From positions 42,892,654-42,956,653 of the forward strand of contig NC_084886.1 in the NCBI RefSeq assembly GCF_958979055.1: a DNA stretch of 64,000 nucleotides, given 5' to 3'. Origin of the DNA: Alnus glutinosa. Its lineage: Eukaryota; Streptophyta; Magnoliopsida; Fagales; Betulaceae. The notes beneath the pieces are model-generated. The model had not been told where the DNA came from. It ran no database searches and worked only from the letters and a program-made list of their open reading frames with translations. Position numbers and translations under genes: made by a program. This document shows, in pieces, positions 43,270 through 54,640 of the stretch. Within the stretch, counting starts at the first letter, position 1. Each line of letters begins with the position of its first letter.

Positions 43270-46200
43270 ATGGAGATTGATATTTCAGATGAAAGTAATA
43301 GAAGCTCACCAAGTACAGAGGAAAATGGTTCTCATCTTAGGCTGGTTCAACCTGATGAGTCTGGTGATGGTTTGCCATATGCTCCTGAAAATTGGCCTAA
43401 TCCAGGTGACATCTGGACTTGGAGGGTGGGGAAGAGAGTTGCCAGTACTGGACACTATTTGGATAGGTACCTGTATCTTCCAAGCAGCCTTTGCCATTCC
43501 GATTACTCCTCGCGTAAGAAAAATGGTTTTGCCAGCAAACTTTCTGTTGAACGATATATCCGAACAGCATTCCCTGGTGCTGACATTAATGCATTTTTTG
43601 CCTCATTTAGCTGGAAGATCCCGGCAGAGAAATCGGCATTATCAAATGGTCAGCCATTATTAACTATTTTAAAAAAAATCTTTTCCACTTATATTGTTTG
43701 TGTAAACTTGAGATTTCTGGTTTAAACTTGTCATATGTATAGATTATCTTTTGCATTTTCCCCTGAACAAATATTGTCATAAGTACATTCTTCTATGTCA
43801 TGGAACAATTTAGTGGTTCATATCTTATTAGTATTGCTTTATTTATTTATTTACTTTTTTTATTTTTTTATAACCGGGTGGTTCGGGTTATCTGGGGTCA
43901 CCCCGACTTGATCCCTGAGACGCTGTGCAAAGAGCCCCTTTCACAAGGGTCGGGTAAAGCTTGGGCTTTTGCCCGCAAGCATGGCTCCAAGAAATTGTTT
44001 GTACTCAAGGGGGGGTCAAACCTTAGACTTAGGCCTGATGCTTCATGAGACATTAAGGCTAAGTGACTTACCACTGAGCCAACCCCTTGCAGTTAGTGTT
44101 TTTGATTTTATGAACTGGGATCCATTAGTTAACACTGGTTTCTGAAGATAAACGTGATCCATGGGTTCTCTATCAACCAATTTCTTTAGGCGACAAATAC
44201 TTGACACTGAATTCATGAGATCACCGCCCTAAAGCGAAGGATTGAACTGGTGGTGTCAATTTCTTCTTAATTGAAATTTAAAGGCCATCAAGCTACTCTT
44301 CAAAATTCCAATAAAGTTTGTTTTTCCCCATTATTCCTTATGACTATAAGCTTGTTTGGGATTGTGTTAAAGAGCTTAAAAAGTACTTTTAGTATCTAAA
44401 AAGTTGTGCCAAACAAAAAGCTTCAAGAGTACTTCTTTGACTTTTTTACTCTAAAAAGGGCAAAACGTACTTTTGGCAAAAACTTAAAAATGAAGCTTTT
44501 GCTAAAAAGCTCATGCTCTATATTGATTAACTTAACACTTTCTTTAGTTTAGGTTATTGTGAACATCAACTTTAGTGAATAGTTGAGTGGGGCAAGTACT
44601 CAGAAAGCTATGCTATCAATTCACTATACATTTGCATATCTGTACAACGTCAATGAACTGTCAGATTTTCAATAGTGTTCATGGAGCTCTTTTTAACGAA
44701 TTAGATAGCAAATATGATAGTGCAGATATCTTCACCTGTATTGTCTGACTGCCTTATTGCTTGTTTTTGGTCTAGCACAGTTGCAAAGTCTTCTTAACAT
44801 TGATATTGAAGCTTCATTTAGACTCTTTAATGATTAAGCATACTGTTAACTATGTTCTTTCAGACATAGGCCTAGTATTATTTTTTTATATATTATGTGG
44901 TTTTAAATGCTTTGTTACCTGTAATTATTTAAGGCTACTTCAGTTCTCATCAGTATATACGCTGTAATGTTGAGACTGCATATCTAGAATGATGCCGAAT
45001 GCTCTGAGTCATATCATTGCAAATTTGTATGTCTAGGTTTCATGCTTGTCATCCTTTTTTCTTGTCCAACAATGTTGCTCTGTTACAGGTAGGAGGCGCA
45101 GTTTATTTACTTTACCTCTTGAAGAGATAGCAGAATACGATGTGTCTGATTCCCAGACTGACATAGGGGGTTGTAAGGCTGGAAATAAGATGTGCAGCAG
45201 CATCTCGGAACAAGTAGACAACCCACCTTTAGCAGACATGCCCTGTGATCTTTGCTGCAGTGAACCTCGGTTCTGCCATTTTTGTTGTTGCATCTTATGT
45301 AGCAAGACTTTAAATTCAGACTATGGAGGCTACAGTTACATCAAATGTGAAGCAGTGGTGGATGAGGGTTATATATGTGGGCATATTGCTCACATAGACT
45401 GTGCTCTTCGGTGTTACATGGCTGGGACAGTAGGAGGAAGCATTGGGTTGGACGCTGAGTACTATTGCCGTCGTTGTGATGGAAGAACAGATCTGGTTTC
45501 ACATGCTACAAGGCTTTTACAAACATGTGAATCTATTGATTCTTGGGATGAGATAGAGAAGATTTTAAGTGTTGGTGTCTGTATTTTGCGGGGTTCACAG
45601 AAAACAACTGCAAAGTGGTTACTGAATCGCTTCGAATTGGCCATTGCAAAGGTAAAATTGATATCTAGTTGCTGAAGTTTTAGCTTTCTTCCTTTTACAG
45701 AAGTTATCCTGGCCCTCTTTCAGGGTGTGTAAAATCAGCAGTCTGACCGTTTGATATTTACATTAGCTTAAAAGTGGGACATCTCCTGAAGATATCTGGA
45801 AAGTAGAAGACAATGTCTCGGCTATATCCTCAGGTAATTTTCCACTTTAGATATTTCAAATTAATCATCAAACTTTACCAATTAACTTAACATTGGTTGC
45901 CTCACTGTTGAGTCGTTGACTTTGTATCAAGGTTTTCATTTGGGCACATTATCATACAAGTATAAGAAATGGACATGGGAGGTTTTTCCAAATTGTTTTT
46001 AATTAAACAGGTCCACTTGCGTTTCACCACTGTTGAATCTTTAGAAAGCCATCTTTGGCAGTGCTGGAATTTGTTGAATCATAAATGCAGACATGTACCT
46101 CTCTCTCAACCTAAAACAAAGGATGTGGAGAGTTCTTGTAACAACCCAGGAAAAGCGCTAGTCACAGTTGCGCTATAACCCCAAAAGGACTAGTCATAGA

Positions 46201-47074
46201 GCTTTTTCTATAATCACTTATAAAGTCCACTTTCATCTAGTAAGTAAGCAATGTGAGACTTAGCACCCATGGATGTCCTTATAAGCCACACACTTTATGT
46301 GGACTACTCATCTTCCTAATATGGGATCGGGGTGTTACAAACTCCTCCTTAAAACCCTTGATGTCCCAATCAGGGCCACATCATAGAGTGCTCTAGTATC
46401 ACAGTGTTACAACCTAGCTCTGAAGCACCAATGAGTGTCTTTATAAACCACTTACTTTATGTGGACTATACATCTTTTTAATATGGGACTTGAGTATTAC
46501 AATTCTATTCGATTTTGCTTTGAATCAAGTCACTTCACACTGTGACATTGTTAATATAGCTACGGATGTTTGTTAAACAATTCTTTCTCTCTCTGAGCCT
46601 GGATACTGTTTACAAGCAGGTGCCTTTGATCATGGAAATGCTGCTCTAGGAGTTACGAATGGCCAAGACCCTTTGGATATCAGAACAAGCTCAGAGCACA
46701 CTTTATCCATAGCCTTTGACCCTAGGTTGGAGTCTCTAAAGCTTGAGAATGAGATTGACCATGTTCTGCTAGCACTGCAAAAATCACAGGAGTCTGAATA
46801 TAAAATGGCAGTGGAAATGCTTTATGCACAGAAGAATTATCTTCTTAATTTGTATCAGCAACTCGAGAAAGAGCGGTCTGATTTGAAGTCTGAACTGGCA
46901 CATCGCACATCATCAGCAGACTCGTATACCTTTCTGGATACTGTCTTGAGTAGAGTAAATCAGATAAAACAGGAACTCATGAAACTCAAGGATATGGAAA
47001 AAGTAGCAAACGGTTTCGGAAAGACATCTAAAGGAATCCTGAAAGAACACTTCGGTTTGGAAACTGAAAACTAA
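43270..47074 (+). CDS. OBERON-like PHD-finger protein
   Basis: Four coding exons (43270-43648, 45089-45651, 45767-45833, 46620-47074) join in frame to 487 residues, with junctions AATG|GTCAGC, AAG|GTAAAA and TCAG|GTAATT. The middle holds an OBERON-type PHD finger starting at C179 (CDLCCSEPRFCHFCCCILCS), continuing with GYICGHIAHIDCALRCYMAG and YYCRRCDGRTDLVSH (about 179-270). The following helices (SWDEIEKILSVGVCIL, TTAKWLLNRFELAIAKLKSG) are also typical. The C-terminus (about 385-480) is a charged, heptad-like coiled coil (LESLKLENEIDHVLLALQKS). The family acts in the nucleus on chromatin in meristem and embryo development. Arabidopsis OBERON/TITANIA proteins are longer, so this may be a shorter clade. 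Introns contain a SINE and a TRIM remnant. Confidence 0.87.
43835..44090 (-). mobile_element. tRNA-derived SINE in OBERON-like intron
   Basis: On the minus strand it starts GCAAGGGGTTGGCTCAGTGG (box A: TGGCTCAGTGG) and has GGTTTGACCCCC (box B-like) about 60 bases on. It runs to an A-rich tail, seen as TTTATTTATTTACTTTTTTT on the plus strand near 43838. A short TTAGT-TTT word on both sides may be the target duplication. It lies in the intron after coding exon 1, antisense to the gene. Confidence 0.8.
44340..44530. repeat. possible MITE remnant in intron
   Basis: AAGCTTGTTTGGGATTGTG, AAAAAGTACTTTTAGT and the reverse-like AAAAGTTGTGCCAAACAAAAAGCTT form short inverted repeats. The TTGTTTGGGA-type words are common in plant MITEs. 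Boundaries are unclear. Confidence 0.4.
46138..46502 (-). mobile_element. TRIM fossil in OBERON-like intron
   Basis: This is the same family as the pair at 16637-17592, in minus orientation. One LTR runs from TGTAACAACCCAGGAAAAG to ATCGGGGTGTTACA (46138-46338), the internal segment carries CAGGGCCACATCATAGAG, and a partial second LTR ends at GAGTATTACA. The flanks GTTCT and ATTCT match at 4 of 5. It lies in the last intron. Confidence 0.75.
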
Positions 47075-48482
47075 ATCCTTAAAACCATACAGTTTAAATT
47101 TGACACCTGTTCATCAAAGATTGGTCTTGAGCTGTATTCATTCTTTGAACTGATCACCTGCATATTTGGAGAGCATACATTCTGTGATAATTCTGGAGCA
47201 TCTATGGCAGAATCTGGTTGTGCGGCAATGAAAATTGGGTCCAGCGCATCAAAGGGATGGAAATTTTGTCCTAAAGGACCAGCAACCCTAATCCTGCATT
47301 AGAATGTTGTGGATCAGCGGAAAAACGGTGGAAGAATTGCCGGAGGGATTATGGAAAGATTTATTGTGGCATATTAAAGGATAACTTAGATTTATTTTTT
47401 TTTAAAAAAAAATCAATCGATATCAATCCTTTTGGCCGTGTTGGGATTTCTTAAAACTTTTTTTTCTTCTTACGTTGAGCTGGTCACTGTTTTTCGCAGG
47501 TAAACAGCCTGTGGTGCTGATTGTAGGCATGAGAATGGGTTGCGACTCTGCTTCCATGGTGTACATTGTTTTGAGGAATGGCTTCCTGGTTTTTATGAGC
47601 AATTCACCCATTTGACACTTTTTGAAGGAAGTAAAAAAAACGACTTACCCCTTTGTCATGTTGGTGTTTTGGTTGGAAAAATGTTTTGACGAGATATAAA
47701 GATAAGAGTGGTACTTCTTGCACACTGTATATTTATTTTATTTTATTTTATTTTAAGGATAAAAAAAAAAAAAATTCTGGACACTACACAAAGTGTGCAA
47801 AAAGTATTACTCTAAAGATATAAGTAGTTTTGAATTTTAGTGTATATACAGAGTGTGCAAAAAGTATTATTTTAAAAAAGTAGTTTTGTGCTAAAAATTG
47901 TTTGTTAATATTTTTTTAATTTTTTTTTTAGTAAGAGAGATATCAACCACACCCTTGTCAGCATCTATTTCGTAGGTCGTATTCGTAATAGCCGGTCTGA
48001 GAAGACAACATTTGCAATTAATTGTAGCATATTTTGGGATTTGATTCCCGTACTTTTCATAAAAGATTATTTTCCAAAATGCATGGCTTTTTCACTGAAG
48101 AACTATTTGTTTTGGAGTAAATTCCACTCAAATGAGCTGTCGATATTATAACTACCATTAGATTTTGTAAGCCAAGACAGTTTTCCTCTATAGTTTATTA
48201 GACGTGTCTTTAGAGCATGCAATTTTTACATATATTTTTAATAAAATTAACAAGTGCATATTTAAAAATGTATCAAAATTACATGTTTATAAGGATAGTG
48301 TAATGATATTTAATATATTATTATACAACTGTCCTATAATCTGATAAACTAATAGTGAAAATAAGCATTTTGATCATATAGTAAAGATATATATAGATAA
48401 ATTTATTCACATGCTATAAGGGTATGTCAGTTTAAACTTGGTGAAGAAGGTTGTATTATCTTGTGGCGAACCACCCGAGATA
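47075..48482. other. OBERON-like 3' region and intergenic DNA
   Basis: The first few hundred bases are probably 3' untranslated. At about 47706-47816 AGAGTGGTACTTCTTGCACA pairs with GTGTGCAAAAAGTATTACTCT in a MITE-like hairpin, and part of it repeats at 47850-47870. The rest is AT-rich with no gene. Confidence 0.5.
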
Positions 48483-48496
48483 TATCAATTTGTAAT

Positions 48497-49473
48497 TTTT
48501 TTTTTTTTTTTTTGAACAAACAATGCCATCTTCTTCATTACAGAGAAGCAATCTCCAAAGGGGTACACAATCAGAAAGCCAATACAAAGAATAAAGCACT
48601 AGATACAACCACTAAGCCCGAAGGCGAAATCAGAGCCCGAAGGCTGAAGATAGTGAACTAGAGATGAAGAATCTCTACCCACTAAGCCAGGAAAACCTAG
48701 CTTGAAGCAGCTACCAAACGGTAGACTGTGATCAAATGGAAGAATTTACATAAAAACACCAAACAGAAACCCCAGAATACAAGCATCGGGAAAAACGACA
48801 GCCGGAGTCGGCACGTGTAAAGCACGCACCTTCTTCGGGAATCCCCTACCACGGACGATCTTCAGGAACACAGATCGACACCTTCCGAGACCAGAAAAGA
48901 ACACTGTAACCCACACGCGCAAAAACTGAACAGCTAAACCCCCGGCGCGTGTGGGTTACACGCCGAATAGAAGTGACCCGCAGGGTTTCGTTGAGTGACC
49001 ATCTTGACCGGAAAAGGCCGACGACCGCAACTGGAAGGCTCTTGTCGAAGAAAAACCGGCCAAGGAAAATAGATCTAACTTTGAAAACACTTCCACCGAA
49101 AATCCACCAACACCCATCGAGCTTCATGGGCCAGTACCTAAAAAAATCTGCTGGCAAACAAGAAACAACTGAAAAACAAAAGAAAAAACACCAACAACCT
49201 CCACCGGTTTAACCACCGGGAGGACCAAAAGCTCCAACAGCCCTAAAGGCTTGGAGAAGGAGACCACCCACCACTGGAAACAAGCCAGTGGGGAACAAAA
49301 GCCACCCTAGCCCTAGAGGTCAAGGGAAAACACCAGCACCAGGAGGGGGAGGTGCGAAACCTCCCCCCGCCCCGCCCCGGCAAACAAAGATCACAACTTT
49401 TCTCTCCCTCTCTCTCTCTCTCTAGAAACTTCAGACCTTCTCTCTCCTTGGTTGTGAATTAAGGCTTCGTAAC
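48497..49473 (-). mobile_element. LINE-type non-autonomous retroelement (family L, copy 2)
   Basis: A perfect 14-bp duplication TATCAATTTGTAAT flanks it (48483-48496 and 49474-49487). The left edge is poly(T), the reversed poly(A) tail. The right, 5' edge is CT-rich (CTCTCTCTCTCTCTAGAAAC). GACCAAAAGCTCCAACAGCC matches family L copy 1. It has no reverse transcriptase frame. The exact duplication points to a recent event. Confidence 0.88.
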
Positions 49474-49487
49474 TATCAATTTGTAAT

Positions 49488-51946
49488 ACTTGTCCAAATG
49501 CATTCATTTTTTATTATTATTATTATTATTATTTGCAAGTCAAATGCATTCATTTCTTATTAATGGCACGCCTCAGATGAATGAATTCTCGGAGAGACTA
49601 AAGCTCAGAAGCTGCTAAACAGTCTTTTTGTGCGGAGGTGAACTTTTAATGTAAGCCGAAAAGGAGAAGACATATTCTATTATAATTTCAAGAGATATGG
49701 ATTCCCGTTATCTGATCTCACTTTATCAAGTCTTTCAGAGTAGACAAGTTTGCGGCAGTGATCAGTGAACTTGGGGATAACCTTTCTGAGGCAATTCATG
49801 GGAGGAAAATCGGGGACGAAAGCATAAATTCGTGGCCACCTTCTTCACCCAACGAGATGGGTGCTGTAATTCAAAGATTCCAAACTGTTCATTCCTTTTA
49901 AGGTCCTGAAATTTGTAACAAGAAAATAGCCCCCATCTGGTTTTTCTTTTCTTCAGACAGACTGCATTCCATAATCTGCTGTTGACCAACTGAAGTTTCC
50001 AGTCACTAAAATGCATAAAAAGGAAGGCAGGCTTTTGACTTGCGGTGGTAATTGATTTATAGCTCCTCATACAACTATCATCAATTTTCCTGATTTTATG
50101 GAGAAAGAGATTTGAGAGTTGAGACCACTGTAATGAGATGAGTTGTAAGTGCAAAAATTTCATCATATAAGCGGCCAGGAATGGAGTTCATTAAAGGCAT
50201 AACATATAGATTGTCTTAATCTAGTAAACACTCAACAAACTACATGATTGAATGAAATTATAATTGTGAATGAAATGATTTGAGTTAGAAATATGCTGAA
50301 GACAGTTATAGTGTCAAAAACCAACAGTTTCCAAAAGGCCCCACCCATCAGCTGTATTGGTAGACAGGAGAGGGCCATGCCTCAAATTGCAATTAGACCT
50401 CCAAAGTAATCCATACCTCACACAGAGGACAGGTTTTGCACCTTACGAGAAAATTTAAGCAGATTATCCGAAAATTATTTCGCCTCCCTATTCTTGAACA
50501 AGAAACTAATTAGCTAGATAAACAACATATCAATCAGAAGAGTTATTCTTCCTCTGATCCCAATTCCAGCATATTTAAACTAAAATCTTTGCCGAAGCAT
50601 CGGAAAGAACTCTCGCAGAATGCTGCACTGTCTAAGATGGTTAAGTTATTTACCGAAGAAAAAAAAAAGATGATTATTGTATAAGTGGTAAAATCAAAGA
50701 AAGTGCGGTAGTGAGTCAAGGAGGATAAAGCAGGACTTTTTTGATAGGTATAAAGCAGGACTTAGACTTGGGAGAACATGATAATTTGTCTTAATATTGA
50801 CAGCGACCATCTTTAATGTGAACATAAGAGAATGACAAACTAGGAAAGTCTCCAGATATTGAAGAGCACAACAAAATCAACAATAGCATGGCGCACCTGG
50901 TCAATTAGCACTAAAAAAGAGGGAAGAAAAGTAGACCCTGACTCCTTAAGAAAGAGGAGAGAAAAGAGGTTAAAGGGTCTTGTAATATAAGGTGAATTAA
51001 CATTATTTAGTGAAATCCAGAAATGCTAGAAGGCATATTTTAATCACTAAAAGCAAAAGGCAAATCAAAATGTAAAGATTAGATGGCTTTCTACTGAGTG
51101 GACGAAAAGCACATATTCATTACCATGGAGTAGCAAAGGAACTGATGCTTGGCACAAAATAAGAAATAATGCTTTTGCTTTACCATGATTTATGAGGTGA
51201 GTTTTGTCACCAGGTGGAATGCAAGAAAAACAGATACGAAACTGCATAAATCTCCAGGATATGTCAATAGTACAAGGATCACTGGCTTAGGAAGTCAGAC
51301 TAGACTGCAAACCAAAAAAATGTAGGAATGAAACAAATTTATTACTTTCAAACCTTCTTCATTGGGAACCCAAGAATGAAAAAAAAAAAAAAAAAAAATC
51401 TTACCAAACAATTACGGCTATTTGACTAACAATTTTCAACCAAAGAAACCCAAACAGCATAAGATATGATAGAGTTTCGTTCTCTGTCCCATCCCTCATA
51501 CTGCAACAGCATAAAGTGGTAAGAAAACTAAAGAACAAGAAGAAGACGCAATGAAGAACCTTAAGGTTTTGTTTGTTCAAAAGCAGATTGACAAAGGAAA
51601 CTAGTCACACTTTCAAAACCATTCTAGCTCAATCAACTAATCATACAGCATATCAAGAGCCATCTAATCTCCAAAAATTGTTAGCCAGAAAAGAAGCCAA
51701 AAAACAATAACAATGAACTGAAAATAAGATCCAATGATCATTGCCATTGCCATTGCCATTGCGACCAATGACCATACTTATCGGGTAACAGAAACAACAT
51801 TTCTTGATTCAACAGCAGAGGAAGCTTACAAAAAGTAGTCCCATTCCCACCACCACTATCGCCAACAACCTCAACACTAAACTTGCAAACTAAACAAACC
51901 CAATGCAAAAGCAACAATAATTTAAAAAAAAAAGGCTTAATCTTCA
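49488..51946. other. intergenic, no gene recognised
   Basis: A (TTA)n run lies at 49509-49531. A 134-codon minus-strand frame (50166-49762) shows no domain I know and no supported splice partners. The part next to 51947 is presumably the 3' untranslated region of the HSP20-like gene. One micro LINE-tail insertion lies at 50725-50763. Confidence 0.45.
50725..50763 (-). mobile_element. micro LINE-tail insertion (11 bp between 14-bp duplications)
   Basis: ATAAAGCAGGACTT occurs at 50725-50738 and 50750-50763 with only TTTTGATAGGT between. Reversed, the spacer reads ACCTATCAAAA, the end of a plant LINE tail. This is the same pattern as at 42721, in the opposite orientation. Confidence 0.6.
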
Positions 51947-52504
51947 TTACTGTACAAGCACAAGCCTACCTCCAATACCTCCTCTAAAGCCCCCACCATT
52001 CCCATCTCTCCAAAACTCGTCATCTCCACCACTACCACCACCGTTTTCCTCTTCACCCTGCAGTCCCTCAACGCCCTTTGGCACCGTCACGATAAGCTCT
52101 CCATCGACAAAGACCGCGCTCGCCAACTCTGGCCGAGTTGACTCGGGCAGCCGAAACCTCCACATGTCGAGCTCAAGCTCGTCCAGGGACAACTGAAGCG
52201 ACCCACTTTCCCTCACCACGATCTTAGTCACGCCGGGATGGATTTCCACGGTGTGAGCCCGCACGTCGCCGATGTCGTTGTCGGTCTCGGCGACGAATCG
52301 GAAGCAATCGGGGCTCTCCTCCACCAAGACATCGGCGTCGGACCGAAATGGAAGCTCCAGGACCCGGCTGAAGACGTGGGGCAAGCGCCTGAGCTTCTTG
52401 GAGCTCAGACCCAGAAGGGCCTGAGCCTCAGAGAGAGGGTTTCTTGAGCTGATATCGTATTGGATGGTGATGTTTCGCTTCTTGGGCATTGGGTGGACCT
52501 TCAT
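51947..52504 (-). CDS. HSP20-like (alpha-crystallin domain) protein
   Basis: A single-exon frame. I choose the ATG at 52504, giving 185 residues starting MKVHPMPKKRNITIQYD, because the conserved part seems to start there. An in-frame upstream ATG at 52678 would add 58 residues with a hydrophobic segment (GVSFVLLVLVLVLIF). The core LPHVFSRVLELPFRSDADVL, CFRFVAETD, GDVRAHTVEIHPGVTKIVVR and RPELASAVFVDGELIVTVPK reads as an alpha-crystallin-type beta sandwich ending in the usual GELIVTVPK strand. The C-terminus is glycine-rich (GGGSGGDDEFW), without a clear I-x-I motif. The family is annotated as HSP20-like chaperones of unknown client. The location would be cytosol, or a membrane if the upstream start is used. 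Confidence 0.82.
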   Translation of the reverse strand: MKVHPMPKKRNITIQYDISSRNPLSEAQALLGLSSKKLRRLPHVFSRVLELPFRSDADVLVEESPDCFRFVAETDNDIGDVRAHTVEIHPGVTKIVVRESGSLQLSLDELELDMWRFRLPESTRPELASAVFVDGELIVTVPKGVEGLQGEEENGGGSGGDDEFWRDGNGGGFRGGIGGRLVLVQ

Positions 52505-52725
52505 GTTGATTCGTTGCTTGTGGTGGTTCTTGCTGAAACTGGTTTCAAAGGGTTTCTCAAAGATCAATACTAGCACTAGTACTAATAAAACGAAAGATAC
52601 CCCTTTGGAAAAAGAAGCCCAATTTTGAATAGGAATCAGGGACCTGATCAGATTGTGAGGTGAAAGAGGAAGAATCATAAAAGCATGGCGTGCGAGAGAG
52701 AACTGGGTTTTGGGTTTGTCGTTTT

Positions 52726-52740
52726 ATACTATATATAATT
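52726..52740 (-). promoter_or_regulatory. TATA box of the HSP20-like gene
   Basis: The minus strand reads ATTATATATAGTA here. Transcription would start near 52700, only about 20 bases before the upstream ATG at 52678 and about 195 before the ATG at 52504. Confidence 0.6.
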
Positions 52741-53682
52741 GTGTTTTTGTAGGAGAAGCTAATGATAGCTATGGAAATGAAGTAATGAACACCCTCCCCC
52801 AAAGGCTAAAACCTAAGACAATTCCCTCTTTGTGGTGGGTGGGTACGAGGGATTTCCTGTCGACTCTTTAAAAAGAAAGGATTTGGGAGAAATCAAGAGG
52901 CAATGGAAAAAGGATTTTGGGTGTTTTTGTTTTTGTTAACGATTGAAATCTCCTTTTTTGGGGTTGTGCAGAGTGGTATGGGGAATCCACTACACAGATA
53001 AAGAGGAGAAGGAAAGGCTATTGCACTTGTGGTCCTTGACTTCTTGGGAAATTACAGGTGCGACCATATTATTATTATTATTTACTATTATCCTGAAAAA
53101 AACAAAAAAAAACTAAACATAAAGGTTGGGTTTCTTCTTTCTTGTGGAGGGTTGCAAACTAGGAAGAAGCAGCAAAGCAATTTCCATTTCAGTGGGTTGG
53201 CATATCAGGCAGTGCCACATAAGAGATATCTCGACCACATGATTTTCTTAGCACCTTTTTTTTTTTTTTAATGAAGAAATGCTTGGAATAATATAATAGT
53301 TTATATTTCGCTATTTATAAATTTCCATGACCGTCTATATTTTAATTTTATTAATATAAAATTTTATATTTTATTGATTAATGTGATAAGTGACACTTAA
53401 AACTCTATAGTCAATTTGTTAAGAGATAATATAAAGTTTATTTCTTGTCAATTCATAGCTTTATAAGTATGCAATTAGTTCTCAAGATTAAGATTAAGGG
53501 TAAAGATAGAAGATATCGTAAAGATGAGTCATTGTCACACCTTATGGATAGAGTTGTGTCAAAAATAGCATCCATCTTACTTAAACAATGGGCTGCCTCA
53601 TCCATAAATATGTCGAGGGGTTACCAAATTTCTAACACGATAAAATGTCGAAAGTAGGCTTATAACTCCTTGTGTATTTTTT
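52741..53682. other. intergenic DNA
   Basis: Upstream region of the HSP20-like gene, then AT-rich DNA with a (TTA)n stretch at 53069-53082. No gene supported. Confidence 0.45.
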
Positions 53683-54640
53683 TCTTTTTTTATAAGTATA
53701 TCATAAACAAATTACAAACTACAACATAAAAGAACAGAAAAAAGCAAAAGCAAATACAATCTTAACAATCGAGAAACTCAATCTGGACAGACTACTAACA
53801 CCTTAATGTACGGGAAATGAATCAGGAAGGTGGAAGTCACTTGAAAATGTAGCCCATGAAAATCGCGACCCATTATGATGGGTAAAATCATCAGGAGTTT
53901 GAAAACTCTTACAAACTTGGATCTATACTAGTTTCCAAGGAAACCGAACAGACTAATGATGAAAAGAATAAAGAAAATGAGATCTCCAATATAGATAGAG
54001 AGTCTGCAGACCAACCAATTTGGGTTAAGCGGAAAGCAACAACACAAAGAAAAGAAACAAAATAGAAAAGCACAAAATAGCTATACCGACAAATGGCTTG
54101 GCGAAGGGGGGCGGCATGGACACAATGTAGGGCTCACAGTGGGGTATTGGGAGGCAGGGAACCACCACATGAGACCAATGAGAGCGGCAAGAGGCAATGG
54201 AAGACATCACACGCGATGTAAAGCTACCCACATGTTGGCAACTGGAAGTGGAGAGACCCAAGATCACGATGGAGAGGCAAGTCAGTGGGTGGAGTTTTCT
54301 GAAGTTGACAGATCTGATTTTGAAAAATCAAATCCAAAAACTTTGAAAAGAAGGCAGATCCGAGGCTGAAAACAGGTGGAGGAGGTTGAAATCGGACGGT
54401 CAAAGTTGCTGGACGAGCCGATAGAGATGCTAGACAAAGATTGGTCGCCAATGACGACAAATAGGGCCTCCAAAGAGGCAAAGAAAAGCATGAAAAAAGG
54501 CGAGAAATGATCGAAAAAGAAGGAAAACAGGAGTATAGGACAAGGGGGACTCCATCCTCCCATGGCAGCCAGAGACAAAGGATAGGTTTTCTTTAAGAGA
54601 AAGGGGAGAACGTTTTTTTTGACAAGAGAAAGAGCTTTCT
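53683..54640 (-). mobile_element. probable non-autonomous LINE-type element
   Basis: The left edge TTTTTTCTTTTTTTATAAGT is a reversed ACTTATAAAAAAA tail, the LINE end also seen at 22760. The body is purine-rich, GC-richer and non-coding, like family L leaders. I could not find a target duplication, so the right edge is approximate. Confidence 0.5.

Noticed and set aside
49762-50166. 134-codon minus-strand frame as a gene
   Set aside because: No domain, no start context or splice partner, and composition like the neighbouring AT-rich DNA.
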